A stretch of DNA of 64,000 nt from Palsa-506 sp963836355 (GCA_963836355.1 CAWIJO010000002.1:1426001-1490000), one strand, 5' to 3'. Counted from the first letter of the stretch, positions 28,053-37,698 are shown. A program made the numbers and translations. The notes: generated from the sequence alone by a model not told the origin.

Positions 28053-28320
28053 TCAGCTCATCTCCCGGCTCGTCCGCCTGTTGGTACTCAGCTCGATCCG
28101 CAGCCAGGTCCCGGCGGTCTCCACCCTCAGATCCAGCCGAGACTCATCAGTGCGCGCATGACGCACGGTATTGCCGACCAGCTCCTCCTTGACGAGCAGC
28201 GTCGCGGTCTCCTCCAGGTGCGCGAGTCCCCGCAACTCCAGCTCATTACGCATCCGGCTGGCCCGGGCGGTGCTGGTCTTGGCCGTCCGCGGTCGTCCTG
28301 CCCGGCAGGCAACGGGCGGC
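28053..28320 (-). pseudogene. Anti-sigma/ATP-binding kinase (RsbW-like), truncated
   Basis: The fragment RGLAHLEETATLLVKEELVG followed by NTVRHARTDESRLDLRVETA is the N-box region of a small HATPase of the RsbW type (usual form ELVTNAVRHA). The frame ends at STNRRTSREMS, before the ATP-lid motifs, and no proper start is seen upstream. An extra Glu lies in the N-box. It is a remnant, with its C-terminal half deleted. Confidence 0.6.
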
Positions 28321-28417
28321 TGACAGGGTCATGGCAGGAGCCGGCGGGGTGGTGCCTCATCGGCTGATGAGGGCGCCCGTCCCGGATCTGTCCGCACTGG
28401 TGATCGTCCCGGCCTGG

Positions 28418-28480
28418 TCACGCCTCGCCGCGCAGCGCCTCGATCTCGACGCGGTCAGCGATGGCCTCAAGGCCGCTCAT
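28418..28480 (-). pseudogene. N-terminal stub of a SnoaL/NTF2-like protein
   Basis: ATG 28480 begins SGLEAIADRVEIEALRGEA and stops at 28418. This is the characteristic first helix of actinobacterial NTF2-like proteins (LADRxEIxALRGEF). No continuation is visible, so it is a deletion stub or frameshift remnant. Confidence 0.4.
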
Positions 28481-28675
28481 CGGTTTCCCTGCCTTCCTTG
28501 CCGTTCTTGCGGGTCACAGCCCGAGCCAGTGGTTCGCTGGATGGTGTGTTCTTCTCAGTAGTGCGACGGCACAGCCGGCCGGAATGTCAGGCCATGGCGG
28601 GGCGGTGTCACATTCCGGCGGGTTGTTTCGTCGAACGGGTGAGGGCAGCTGCAAGGAAGGGAGGCGGCCGACACA

Positions 28676-29608
28676 ATGACCACCTTGTACGGGTCAGCAG
28701 GCGGCCAGGCCGATCCGGGCGTGGACGCGGTCATGAGCGAGCGGCGTCAGCTGATCAATCTCGGCTACCGGCTGCTGGGCTCGCTGGCCGAGGCTGAGGA
28801 TGCCGTCCAGGAGACCTACGCGCGCTGGTATGCCCTGTCCCGGCAGCAGCGCGACGCCATCGAATCGGCCGGCGGCTGGCTGACGACGGTCGCCAGCCGC
28901 ATCTGCCTGGACCTGCTCGGCTCGGCGCGGGCCCGGCGGGAGCGCTACGTGGGCGAATGGATCCCCGAGCCGCTGCCCGAACCGGCCGAGTGGCCCGGCG
29001 GGCGGCCGGGCGCCGCGGCCGACCCGGCCGACCGGGTCACCCTGGATGAGTCGGTCACCATGGCCTTCCTGGTCGTGCTCGAATCGATGACCCCGGCCCA
29101 GCGCGTCGCGGTCATCTTGCACGATGTCTTCGGCTATTCCTTCGCCGAGGTAGCCCAGATCACCGGCCGGACCCCGGCGGCATGCCGCCAGCTGGCGTCC
29201 TCAGCCCGCCGCCGCATCCGCGCCTCCCAGCCTCCCGCGACCCCGGCAGCCCAGCACGCCGGCCTCGTCAGGGACTTCAAGAAGGCCTGGGAAGCCCAGG
29301 ACATCAACGCCCTCATCGGCCTGCTGGACCCCGGCGCCACGGTGATCGCCGACGGCGGCGGCCTGGTCCCCGCCGCGCTGCGCCCGGTCGAAGGCGGCGA
29401 GCAGATCGCCCGCTACCTGGCCGGCATCGCCGGCCGGGCACCCAGCCTGACGATCCTGGAGCGCACGGTCAACGGCCAGCCCGGCCTGGTCGCCCAGCAA
29501 GACGGCATCACCGTGACCGTCTTCGCCTTCGACGTCGCAGCCGGCCAGATCACCCACATCTGGGCAGTACGCAACCCCGACAAGCTCCGCCCCTGGACAA
29601 CGCGCTGA
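28676..29608 (+). CDS. ECF41-type RNA polymerase sigma factor (SigJ-like)
   Basis: The 310-residue protein has sigma region 2 (GYRLLGSLAEAEDAVQETYA), region 4 (TPAQRVAVILHDVFGYSFAE, VAQITGRTPAACRQLASSAR) and a C-terminal SnoaL-like domain (KKAWEAQDINALIGLLDPGA). The ECF41 C-terminal motif NPDKLRPW ends the protein. In this group the SnoaL domain replaces the anti-sigma factor. The usual partner (a carboxymuconolactone decarboxylase or oxidoreductase) is not adjacent here. GGGAGG precedes ATG 28676. Confidence 0.92.
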   Translation: MTTLYGSAGGQADPGVDAVMSERRQLINLGYRLLGSLAEAEDAVQETYARWYALSRQQRDAIESAGGWLTTVASRICLDLLGSARARRERYVGEWIPEPLPEPAEWPGGRPGAAADPADRVTLDESVTMAFLVVLESMTPAQRVAVILHDVFGYSFAEVAQITGRTPAACRQLASSARRRIRASQPPATPAAQHAGLVRDFKKAWEAQDINALIGLLDPGATVIADGGGLVPAALRPVEGGEQIARYLAGIAGRAPSLTILERTVNGQPGLVAQQDGITVTVFAFDVAAGQITHIWAVRNPDKLRPWTTR

Positions 29609-29639
29609 CCCGCGCCCGCCCACCATCGGGCCCGCTGCC

Positions 29640-29735
29640 ATGCCGGTGACCCTCCCCGCCACCGATAGCCTGGCCGACTCGATCGCCCGGGCCGCCGCGT
29701 TCATGGCTATGACCACAATTCGAATGGTTCGTTGA
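29640..29735 (+). pseudogene. 31-codon 5' fragment of an unidentified gene
   Basis: ATG 29640 starts MPVTLPATDSLADSIARAAA, with typical codon bias, then FMAMTT, after which the sequence belongs to the antisense of the truncated Nudix gene. It looks like the start of a gene cut by the deletion that also removed the Nudix C-terminus. Confidence 0.35.
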
Positions 29736-30078
29736 TCTCTTCGCCGTCGAGGAAGGAGCCGAGGAGCGGGAAGCTGGCCAGGGTAGAAGCGTTCGCTGCT
29801 GCGGAGAATCTCTGGCGTCGGCCACCGACCTGGGAACGCCCGGCAACAATCCCGGTCTCCTCGCGAAGCTCCCCGATGGCAGCGTCGAGGTAAGTCTCAC
29901 CTGGGTCTATGCCGCCGCCGGGCAGTTCCCACCATGTCCCTAGGTCGAGGTGGTCCTGGTCGCGTGTGTGGAATAGCAGCACCTTGTCCTGGGCATCCAA
30001 CACGACGAGCCGCACCGCAGTGCTCGGTAATGGGCAGGTCGTGGGCAACAGCACCGAGTGGCTGCCTTCCGCGTCCAT
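29707..30078 (-). CDS. Nudix hydrolase, C-terminally altered
   Basis: A 123-residue protein with a full Nudix box: GGGIDPGETYLDAAIGELRE followed by ETG (the G-x5-E-x7-REUxEE-x-G pattern). The N-terminus TAVRLVVLDAQDKVLLFHTR and WWELPG are typical of NTP-pyrophosphatase-like members. After residue 88 the sequence (SAAANASTLASFPLLG) is not family-like and the protein is 30-40 residues short. The box suggests activity could remain, but the fold is probably incomplete. Confidence 0.65.
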   Translation of the reverse strand: MDAEGSHSVLLPTTCPLPSTAVRLVVLDAQDKVLLFHTRDQDHLDLGTWWELPGGGIDPGETYLDAAIGELREETGIVAGRSQVGGRRQRFSAAANASTLASFPLLGSFLDGEEINEPFELWS

Positions 30079-30080
30079 GA

Positions 30081-30690
30081 TCAGTCGGCGGTCTCGGCGG
30101 CTCGTTGATCATAAGATCGTTCGACGAGTTTGCCGCTGACCAATCTGGCGCTGCCGCGGATGAGTACGACGGGATGGGGTGGTGCGCTGACTGCGCGCCA
30201 GCGGTATCGCGCGGCCATGATCAGCTTGTAGGCCATCGCCAGACCGGCCGCCTTCGAGCCTGGCCCGCGGGTGATCTTGGTGCGGTGCCGAACGGTGGCA
30301 AAGGCAGACTCGATCGGGTTCGTGGTGCACCGATGCACCCAGTGCTCGGCCGGGTAGCCGTAGCAGGCAAGCAGCTCGTCGAGGCTGTCGGTGATCCTCA
30401 CGATGGCCTTGGGGAACTTCGCCCGGTAGGCGTCGGCAAACGCCTTCACCGCGGCCAGGGCATAGGTCTTGTCCTCGGCGCCCCAGAATCTCGGTGAGGC
30501 CCTGCTTCGCGCCCGGGTGCGCGAACTTCGCCAGCGCAACAAGCACATCCGCCGACTTACGGAACCAGCAATGCTGCTCCCGCGTGTCGGGGAAGACCGC
30601 GAGCAGCCGTCCCAGAACCCGAGTGCCCCGTCCACCGACGGCAAGCACCGGGGCGCGCATGCCACGGCGTTTCGCGTGCCTCCTGCTGAT
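30081..30690 (-). mobile_element. IS256-family transposase, 3' half with frameshift
   Basis: The minus strand carries KRRGMRAPVLAVGG, RLLAVFPDTREQHCWFRKSA and HPGAKQGLTEI in one frame, then WGAEDKTYALAAVKAFADAY, HWVHRCTTNPIESAFATVRH and AAGLAMAYKLIMAA in another, ending at 30081. These are the second half of an IS256-type transposase, including the last catalytic Glu region (NPIES). The N-terminal half and inverted repeats are missing. The frames join if one T is removed from GATTCT (plus-strand AGAATCT at 30485-30491). The upstream boundary, near 30690, adjoins an SMP-30 fragment. Confidence 0.75.
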
Positions 30691-31080
30691 GGCCCAGATG
30701 CAGCCGTCCGCGTCGAGGCAGTGCCATCAGGGCCGACCTCGTCCGCCCAGACCCGACGAGGTGCCATCACCCGCGATTTCGAAGGCGGTGAGCCGTGCGG
30801 CGAAGGACTCCGCGACGACGAGCGTCCTGTTGTCCGGCGTGACGACCATGCCGTTCGGGAAGGCGAGCTCGTTTGCCACCTCGTGCGCCTCGCCCTCCGG
30901 CGTGACCAGCGCGATCTTACCGGGCGCTCCGCCGCTCGGAAGCACCTCGTGGAACTCTGCGAAGTCGGAGTTGATCGTGACGTAGACGTTGCCGGGCCCG
31001 TCCACGGTGATCTCGCTCCAGCCGAGCTGCGAGATGTGGCTGAGATCGGCGTGCTGGACGCGACCCGTCGGGCTCGACCC
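30691..31080 (-). pseudogene. SMP-30/gluconolactonase-like fragment fused to the nuclease gene
   Basis: In frame with the upstream nuclease the sequence becomes DLSHISQLGWSEITVDGPGN, VYVTIN, AFPNGMVVTPDNRTLVVAES and RLTAFEIAGDGT. This is the beta-propeller core of SMP-30/gluconolactonases. Pieces of the next blade (RVWADEVGPDG, CLDADGCIWAIS) occur in other frames up to about 30691, where the IS256 remnant begins. Both ends are lost. It is the middle part of a three-way fusion. Confidence 0.65.
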
Positions 31081-32564
31081 GGCGGCTTGGTCGAGCCATT
31101 CCCGCAGGGCTAGCGTCGCCTCGACGTCGTTGCGGTTGTAACCCAGCAGCCAGTCGCGAGCCGAACGCGCCGTAACGGGATCGTCCGGGCTGACGGCCTG
31201 GTCGTAGCGGACCATCGACGCACCGCCACCGGGATCCTCGACGTCCCACGAGAAGCCGGCCAGCGGAGCGACATTCTTAAGACCGGCCGGCGAGCCGGCG
31301 AGAAACTGGGTCTCGAAGACAGGGAGCAGGTCCACCCACTGGCTGGACCCGGTGAAGGCGGCAACCTCGTCCGCCAAGCCCATCGCAGCAGCGATGCGCC
31401 GCATCTGAGTGGTCTCGGCACCGGCGTTGTAGCAGTAAGCCCGGAACACCAGGCCCGCGGCAGCCGCATCACGGCGCAGACCGGTCAGCCAGGCCCAGAA
31501 TTCGGCATACACCTCAGCTTCGGCCTGGCTAGTCATCGGGACCCAGGTGCAGAACGGCCGGTAGCCTCCCGGCACAGCGTCGCGGCCGGACCGGTCGGTG
31601 ACCAGGGCGCCCCACAGGTAGACGCCGAGGCGTGCCAGCTGCGCTCGCTTCCGCTGCCCGGTAACGGCCGAGATCGGCGTGTCATCCGGCACGGTTCCCA
31701 GTGCAGCCATGATCGGCTGCAGGTCGACATTGCCTGCTACCAGGACCGCGGTCCGGTGGTCGAGCGAAGCCAGCTCCGCGCGGCTGGTGATTCCGTGGTC
31801 GCGGTGGATGCGCCAGGCCCGCCATCCCATCCGCGGCAGCAGGCTCACGTCAGCTGAGCCGGCCTCCGGCCGCGGACCGCACCACGACCACCACGGGCAC
31901 TGTCCGCATTCGCTGATCCGTACTGGCACTACCAGCAGCGCGACCTGCGGGTCGGCCAGGTGACGACGCGGTCGACGCCGACGATGCCGCCATAGCGGCC
32001 CGCGGCTGGCGCCATGGCCGCTGCTTCGATCATGCGCTGGTAGTTGGCCAGCTGCAGGAGGTCGTCCTTGCGCTTGCGAGCCGAGCGGCCCGGGTCCGCC
32101 TCCGCCTCCTCCCAGACCATCCGGCCCAGCGGCGACCAGCGGGCCGGCAGATCGCCAGGACCGGCGTCCAGGCAATGGTGGTGCTCGATGTCCACCGGGC
32201 GATAGCCCGAACCGCCAGCCGCGGCTACCAGCAGGTCGGGCTCGCCCACCCGCCGCCCGGCGACATCAGCAGGCAGCCGCCCGCCCACAATCAGGGGCAC
32301 GCCGGCCATCATCGCGCCGAGTGTCGCCGCATCCCGCTCAGCCCGGGTGTCACCGCCGATCACGCGGGCATCCGGGTGAAGGGCAAGAAGCCGCGCGACT
32401 ACCTCTGCCTCGAACTGCCGGCCACGCGCGAACCGGCGCTCGAGCACCGGCGACGGCGGCAGCGGTTCGCATGGCCGGACGGCATCCCACTGGGCGCGAA
32501 CGGGGCACTGCTTGGCCACGTAACCGCCCTGCGGCGCCGCGGCCGAGACGTCATAGCGAGTGAC
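31080..32564 (-). pseudogene. TM0106-type RecB-like nuclease, frameshifted and fused
   Basis: The family joins a RecB-type nuclease to an RNase-H-like domain. Frame 1 (GTG about 32564) has ERRFARGRQFEAEVVARLLA and the nuclease motif YRPVDIEHH; it breaks near 31950 (one missing G). Frame 2 then carries the Cys cluster CGQCPWWSWC, SLLPRMGWRAWRIHRDHGIT and the C-terminal RNase-H signature WLLGYNRNDVEATLALREWL. It is followed directly by SMP-30 sequence instead of a stop. The nuclease core may be complete if the frame is corrected. The role is unknown; relatives sit near helicases in DNA repair or defence contexts. Confidence 0.7.
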
Positions 32565-32780
32565 CACGGCCTTTTGCTGTCGGATCAGGAAGCCGAGGAT
32601 GTCTGTGACCTGATCGGGTGGGCCGCCGCACAGCCGTGGAGCACCGGCGCCGTTGGCCTGCTGGGCGTGTCCTACCTGGCCAGACAACAGACCATTACCG
32701 CTCATGCGTGAATAGCGTGCGTTGCTTATTCGCATGCTTACGCGCTGTTCAGCATTTCGCTCGTAGTTTTGAGCCCCCGT

Positions 32781-32805
32781 CCTTATCCCGCTTCCCGGGA
32801 TAAGG
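32781..32805 (-). terminator. Perfect 10-bp stem hairpin after the amidohydrolase gene
   Basis: CCTTATCCCG (32781-32790) pairs with CGGGATAAGG (32796-32805) around a five-base loop. It lies about 50 bases downstream of the minus-strand amidohydrolase stop (32856), where transcription should end. There is no clear U-tract on the minus strand beyond it (CAAAACTACGAG), so termination is a probable rather than certain role. Confidence 0.65.
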
Positions 32806-32855
32806 GCGGACTGCCGGGCGCGGCAGCGCTTCGGATGTGAGATCGCCCTGGGTTG

Positions 32856-34031
32856 TTAGCGGACTCTGACTCCAGCCCGGTAAACGGCTACTACGCGTGT
32901 AACCGATCCGATGTCAGCAAGCGGGTTACCCCGGACCACGAGCACGTCGGCGTCAGCACCGGCGGCTATCCGGCCCTTGGCTCCCGCCAGCCCGATCGCG
33001 CTCGCAGCGATGGACGTGGCCGACCGAAGGGCTTGGACCGGGGTCATCCCGATTCGTTCGACCAATGCCCGCAGTGCATAGGGCAATACGTCATGCGGTT
33101 TACCCGGCGATACGCCAGCGTCGGTCCCGGGGACCATCGTGGCGCCGGCCCGGAACATCCGGCTGTGGTTGGCGACGATGGCAGCCATGCGCTGGGCAAT
33201 GGCAGGATGCGGCGCGGCGCCGTCGGGGATATTGCCCGCGGTGACACTGACCACCACGCCACTGGCCGCGATCCGGTCGAGCAGGGCCGGGTCGGCGCCC
33301 ACCCCGTCAGCGGTGAAGAACGTGACATGTTCCAGCGTGTCGAACCCTGCCTCGACGGCATCTGCGACGGCCTGGGCCGCGTGGACGTGCGCGGCCGCAG
33401 GCAGTCCCGCGCGGTGGGCTTCATCGACCACGGCCCGCAGGCCGGCCAGGTCGTACTGGGACTCGTCGGGCCGGCTGCCGGCGGTGAGGTTGCCCCCGCT
33501 CACCATGACCTTGACCACGTCGCAGCCCCGTTCGGCGCGCTCGAGCACTGCTGCCCGCAAAGCGGCCTTGCCCGCGGCCTCGCCTCCCAGGAAATAGCAA
33601 TGCCCCCCGTTGGTCGTGATGGGCGGCCCAGCCGCCAGGATGTGCGGGAGCGTGGCTGACCCGTTGCGCTGGCTCAGGTTCAGCGATAGGTATCTCCTGT
33701 CACCCAGGTCGCGGACCGTGGTCACCCCCGCGCGCAGGGCCCGGATCGCGGCTGCATGCAGGCGTTCCGACAGGGCGTTGTCGTCACAAGCCGCCAGTGA
33801 CCTAACCACGTCGGCCGAGGCATCGAAGGCAAGATGCACGTGAGCATCGATCAGCCCGGGCAGCAGGCAAGCATCTGAACCGAAGTCGACAACCTCCGCC
33901 CCCACAGGGGGTTGTGGCCCTCCGGTGTCCAGGTCACTGATCTTCCCGTCCTGGATGAGAACCCCGGCTTCGCCCCGCAAGCGCTCTCCGTCAAACACCT
34001 GCCCTGCGCGCAGGACCAGCAGCTGACTCAT
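32856..34031 (-). CDS. Amidohydrolase family protein (imidazolonepropionase/prolidase-like)
   Basis: An intact 391-residue metal-dependent hydrolase. LPGLIDAHVHLAF holds the first HxH, VVKVMVSGG the bridging Lys, LPAAAHVHA and DTLEHVTFF the further His ligands, and MVPGTDAGVSPGKP the catalytic Asp. ADADVLVVRGNPLADI closes the beta sandwich. Members cleave cyclic amides, dipeptides with Pro, or related compounds; the substrate here is unknown. No partner gene is adjacent. Confidence 0.92.
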   Translation of the reverse strand: MSQLLVLRAGQVFDGERLRGEAGVLIQDGKISDLDTGGPQPPVGAEVVDFGSDACLLPGLIDAHVHLAFDASADVVRSLAACDDNALSERLHAAAIRALRAGVTTVRDLGDRRYLSLNLSQRNGSATLPHILAAGPPITTNGGHCYFLGGEAAGKAALRAAVLERAERGCDVVKVMVSGGNLTAGSRPDESQYDLAGLRAVVDEAHRAGLPAAAHVHAAQAVADAVEAGFDTLEHVTFFTADGVGADPALLDRIAASGVVVSVTAGNIPDGAAPHPAIAQRMAAIVANHSRMFRAGATMVPGTDAGVSPGKPHDVLPYALRALVERIGMTPVQALRSATSIAASAIGLAGAKGRIAAGADADVLVVRGNPLADIGSVTRVVAVYRAGVRVR

Positions 34032-34192
34032 CGGCAGAACCTGGCGAGGCGCGGGAAGATCTGGCTAGCTGGTCTGTCATCGGCATGCTCCCGTGGCCGC
34101 GGGGCCCGGCTGTCAAGCCTTGCATCCATGTCAGGCCCTCCCGATCGTCGCTCTCAGCGGAAAGACGCGCAGCACACATGCTCCAGGATGAC

Positions 34193-34517
34193 TCATGCCG
34201 GCCAAGAGCGCGGGGAAGGCCCCGGCCAGGGCCTGCCGCCGGCCCGCGGCCCGCGCCAAGTGATACAGCGGCCCGAACAGCACCACCACGTCCTGCGACT
34301 CAGCTGGCTGCGATAGCTCCCGCGCATCCCCCGGTACCCGCGCCTGGCCAGCGCAGCGGCATAGTGACCAGGGCCGCCACCGGCATCCAGCACCCGTGCG
34401 GAGGGCCGGGGCAGCAGCCGGTCCAGCAACTCCATCGACCTGACGAACTCCAGCGACGGCCGCCCGCCGGGAAACAGCCGCGAGCGTTCATAGCCGGTGC
34501 CGTAGTGAGATTCGATC
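34193..34517 (-). pseudogene. SAM-dependent methyltransferase, degraded
   Basis: The frame HYGTGYERSRLFPGGRPSLE, then FVRSMELLDRLLPRP and the SAM motif VLDAGGGPGHYAAALARRGY is a clear class-I methyltransferase start. After ARRGYR the sequence is shortened, and DVVVLFGPLYHLARAAGRRQ continues in another frame, so motif II is deleted. The C-terminus is missing after ALAGAFPAL. The 5' side is joined to a glycosidase fragment. Confidence 0.65.
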
Positions 34518-34690
34518 GCCGGGCACCTTCGCCGCCGCCATCGCCGAACCCAGGAACGGTCCTCCCGGAGCCTTCAACCACCCGTCCCCAACGCGGGTCG
34601 CTGCTGATGTCGACCATCGGGTTGAAGGTCCACTTGATCCCGTCCGCGGTCGCCGCAACGGCCGAGATGGCCTCGTCATTCGCTACCGCA
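34518..34690 (-). pseudogene. GH3 beta-glucosidase fragment
   Basis: The minus strand encodes NDEAISAVAATADGIKWTFN, PMVDISSDPRWGRVVEGSG and, after a frameshift, LGSAMAAAKV. This is the conserved (ARE)...(F/A)PMVDIxRDPRWGR block of GH3 family beta-glucosidases. Only about 55 of some 750 residues remain, joined directly to a methyltransferase start. Confidence 0.65.
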
Positions 34691-34731
34691 GCCGAGTCTC
34701 AGCTGCTCCGGACCAAAGCTAGTCTGGCGGT

Positions 34732-34763
34732 CAGCCTGGAGATCGTCCAGCCTGGAGATCGTC
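34732..34763. repeat. 16-bp perfect tandem duplication
   Basis: CAGCCTGGAGATCGTC occurs twice head to tail (34732-34747, 34748-34763), just upstream of the LAL gene and at the edge of the lower-GC segment. It may be a replication-slippage product or tandem protein-binding sites. Confidence 0.6.
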
Positions 34764-34896
34764 GCCAAGCGATGTGTTGCGAGAACCTGTCCAACCTCTG
34801 TGGTCGAACGCTCGCGTGGATCAGGGCGCTCAGCAGGCCTGCCGCTGAGCAGATGTGGAGGTGGACGGGTGCGAGCAGCAAGCATAACCTGCTCTC

Positions 34897-37698
34897 GTGA
34901 CTGGCGCGATCTCCCATCAAGCGGCAGTGATCGGCCGTGAGGGGGAGATCGCGGTGGTGTCGGCGTTTCTTGATTCCGTGCCGCGCGGCCCGCGGGCGCT
35001 GCTCGTTGAAGGCGAGGCTGGGATCGGGAAGTCGACGGTCTGGTTTGAGTCCGTTCGTCTCGCAGAGGCTCGTGGGCATCGCGTGCTACGGGCTAGGCCA
35101 GCCGAGAGCGAGGCGAAGCTCTCCTATGCGGCCCTGGCTGACGTCGTCGGTCCAGCGTTCGACGAGGCGCGTGCGCAGCTCCCGCATCCGCAGGAGCTTG
35201 CGCTCGCCTCCACGTTGCTGCGCGTCACCAGCAGTGAGCCGGCAAATCCGAGGACCGTGGCGACTGCCGTGGTCGGGGTGCTCACCGAACTCGTCCGCGA
35301 GCAACCGGTGCTGGTGGCGATCGACGACGTACAGTGGGTTGATCAGGCATCCCGAAGGGCGCTGGAGTTCGCGGTGCGCCGATTGCCGGCGCAGCTGCGG
35401 CTGTTCGTCACAAGACGCAGCGAGGGTGCGGCGGAAATGCCGCTCGAGCTCGACCGCGCGCTGCCTCCGGACGCGTTTCAGCGCGTCATCCTGGGGTCGC
35501 TTTCGCTCGCGTCGCTGCATCACATCGTGCGCGAACGCCTCGGCATTTCGCCGACGCGCCCCATGATCGCGCGGATCGCGGAGGCCTCGGGCGGTAATCC
35601 GTTCTTCGCGATCGAGATTGCGCGTGCCGGAGGAGGCCGTGCGACTGATCCGAGCGAACATGGTCCGCTTCCGGTGCCGCATAGCGTGCAGAAGCTGGCG
35701 GCCGAACGCGTCAACGCGCTTTCCGGCGCGGCGCGGGAAGCGGTCCTGGTGGCGGCATCGCTATCACGGCCGACGGCCGATGCGGTCATGACCGCACTGC
35801 CAGATGGCTCGGATGGAGGAGCGGCAATAGTCGAGGCTGAGGATGCGGGTGTGCTGGTGAGCGAGCAAGGGCGTATCCGTTTCACCCATCCGCTTCTCGC
35901 GTCCGCTGTTTATGCGTCGGTGTCAGAGGCACGCCGCCGCGCGCTTCACCGTCGGCTGGCTGAGGTCGTGAGCGATGCGGAGGAGCGCGCCCGCCACCTT
36001 TCCCAGAGCCTCACCGATGCCGACGAGTCCGTCGCGATCGAGATTGAGGGGGCCGCTCGGCAAGCCGTCCTGCGCGGCGCATTCGACGCCGCGGCCGAGC
36101 TGTTCGGCGCCGCCTGTCGGCTCACGCCAGCCGCAAACCACGAGTCGCTGGTCCGGCGGACACTGGGCCAGGCGTCGGCGTTGCTCCGGACGGGGGATGT
36201 CGCCGATGCTCGGCGGCTCGCCGAGCGGATCGAGATGGATGGGCTGTCGCCGGCGTTGCAGGCGGAGCGGCTCCAGCTGCTTGCTGAAGTCGAGTGGGAT
36301 GACGGATCGATTCCACTCGCGACTAGCTATCTGGAGCGGGCACTCAAGGTGGCGGGTGACGACCCGCCGTTGAGTGCGCGGATCTCCGCGCGGCTCGTCC
36401 TGATCACGGTGCCAGGCAACCCGGCCCGCGCATTGCAGCACGCCGAGCGGGCAGTGGCGCAGGTGGACGGCGAGCGGGACCCCCTGGTGCTCTCCTCGTT
36501 GCTGATCGACATGTGCTTGCTGGATCTCATGTTGGGAGGGTCGCCTAGGACCGAACTGATGCGGCGAGGACTGGCCCTCGAGGTGTGCGCTGGGCCTTCG
36601 GCCTACCCTCACCCGGTTCCGCTGATCTGGTTTCAGTGCATAGACGATGTCGAAGCGACTCGCGAACGTTACGCTCGGGAAGCGGACTGGGCGCGCGACC
36701 ATAGCGAGACGCACGCAGCAGAACGCCTCAGCTATCTGGCATTGGTCGAGTTTCACGCTGGTCGCTGCGACCTCGCGGAGCGGCTGATCGAGCAAAGCTG
36801 CAACACGATCGAGGAGCGGCTCGAGGTGAGCGGCAGATTTGCCTACCCGTTTGCCTGGCGCTCGCTGATGGATGCCTATCGCGGACGGTTCGACCGTGCG
36901 AGGGAGACGCTGCTCCCGCTCGTCGCCGAGACCGCCCAAGCGCAGAAATCGTGGTGGGCAGCCGGGCTGCTGAGCGTGCTCGGGTTCGTGGAGTTCGCGG
37001 CGGGCGACTATCCCGCAGCCGACGACGCGCTGTCGCAAATGCGACGATTGCTTGATCAGATCGGCATTAGGGACGGCCTTCTCGATCGCACGGAGCCGTT
37101 CCACGCCGAGCTGCTCGTCGAGCTCGGCCACCTCGACCGCGCCCGGGGAGCGCTAGTCCGGCTGGAACACCGTGGACGGACCTTCCCGCGTACCTGGATC
37201 GATGTGACACTGCCGCGGACGCAAGCGATCGTCTTGGCAGCAGAAGGAGACCTTCGCGGCGCCCTCAAGGCGCTCGAGTCGCTCGACCTCGACACAGGTG
37301 CACGACTGCCCCTCGAGCTCGGCTGGACGTGGCTGACTAAAGGTCGCCTGCATCGTCGAGCAAAGCAACGGCGAGCAGCGGCAGACGCCTTCGCACAGGC
37401 CGCTGCGATCTTCGAGCGACTGGGCATGCTGGTGTGGGCGGAGCGGGCCCGCAACGAGCTTGACATGGTCGGGCCGAGGCGCCGCGCGCCGGATGAAATG
37501 ACGGCGACGGAGCTGCGCGTCGCAGAGTTGGCCGCAGCGGGCATCACGAACCGGGAGATTGCGCGCGCCGTGTTCATGAGCGAGAAGACGGTCGAGTCGC
37601 ACATCACGCGCGTATACCGCAAATTGGGCATCCACTCACGGGCCGAGCTTGGCGCGTGGATGGCGGGCAACCCCGCAAGCAGCCAGCGAAGAACATAG
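34897..37698 (+). CDS. LAL-family (large ATP-binding LuxR) regulator
   Basis: A 933-residue regulator: AAA-type ATPase with Walker A LVEGEAGIGKST (about 40-50) and Walker B VLVAIDDVQWVDQASR (about 135-150), a long TPR-rich middle, and a C-terminal LuxR HTH (TELRVAELAAAGITNREIA, then MSEKTVESHITRVYRKLGIH). Such proteins activate nearby catabolic or antibiotic genes. The gene is intact. Its codons use noticeably more A/T third positions and its GC is lower than the flanks, as are the two genes after it, suggesting a transferred block. The start GTG 34897 has no strong upstream site. Confidence 0.9.
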   Translation: MTGAISHQAAVIGREGEIAVVSAFLDSVPRGPRALLVEGEAGIGKSTVWFESVRLAEARGHRVLRARPAESEAKLSYAALADVVGPAFDEARAQLPHPQELALASTLLRVTSSEPANPRTVATAVVGVLTELVREQPVLVAIDDVQWVDQASRRALEFAVRRLPAQLRLFVTRRSEGAAEMPLELDRALPPDAFQRVILGSLSLASLHHIVRERLGISPTRPMIARIAEASGGNPFFAIEIARAGGGRATDPSEHGPLPVPHSVQKLAAERVNALSGAAREAVLVAASLSRPTADAVMTALPDGSDGGAAIVEAEDAGVLVSEQGRIRFTHPLLASAVYASVSEARRRALHRRLAEVVSDAEERARHLSQSLTDADESVAIEIEGAARQAVLRGAFDAAAELFGAACRLTPAANHESLVRRTLGQASALLRTGDVADARRLAERIEMDGLSPALQAERLQLLAEVEWDDGSIPLATSYLERALKVAGDDPPLSARISARLVLITVPGNPARALQHAERAVAQVDGERDPLVLSSLLIDMCLLDLMLGGSPRTELMRRGLALEVCAGPSAYPHPVPLIWFQCIDDVEATRERYAREADWARDHSETHAAERLSYLALVEFHAGRCDLAERLIEQSCNTIEERLEVSGRFAYPFAWRSLMDAYRGRFDRARETLLPLVAETAQAQKSWWAAGLLSVLGFVEFAAGDYPAADDALSQMRRLLDQIGIRDGLLDRTEPFHAELLVELGHLDRARGALVRLEHRGRTFPRTWIDVTLPRTQAIVLAAEGDLRGALKALESLDLDTGARLPLELGWTWLTKGRLHRRAKQRRAAADAFAQAAAIFERLGMLVWAERARNELDMVGPRRRAPDEMTATELRVAELAAAGITNREIARAVFMSEKTVESHITRVYRKLGIHSRAELGAWMAGNPASSQRRT

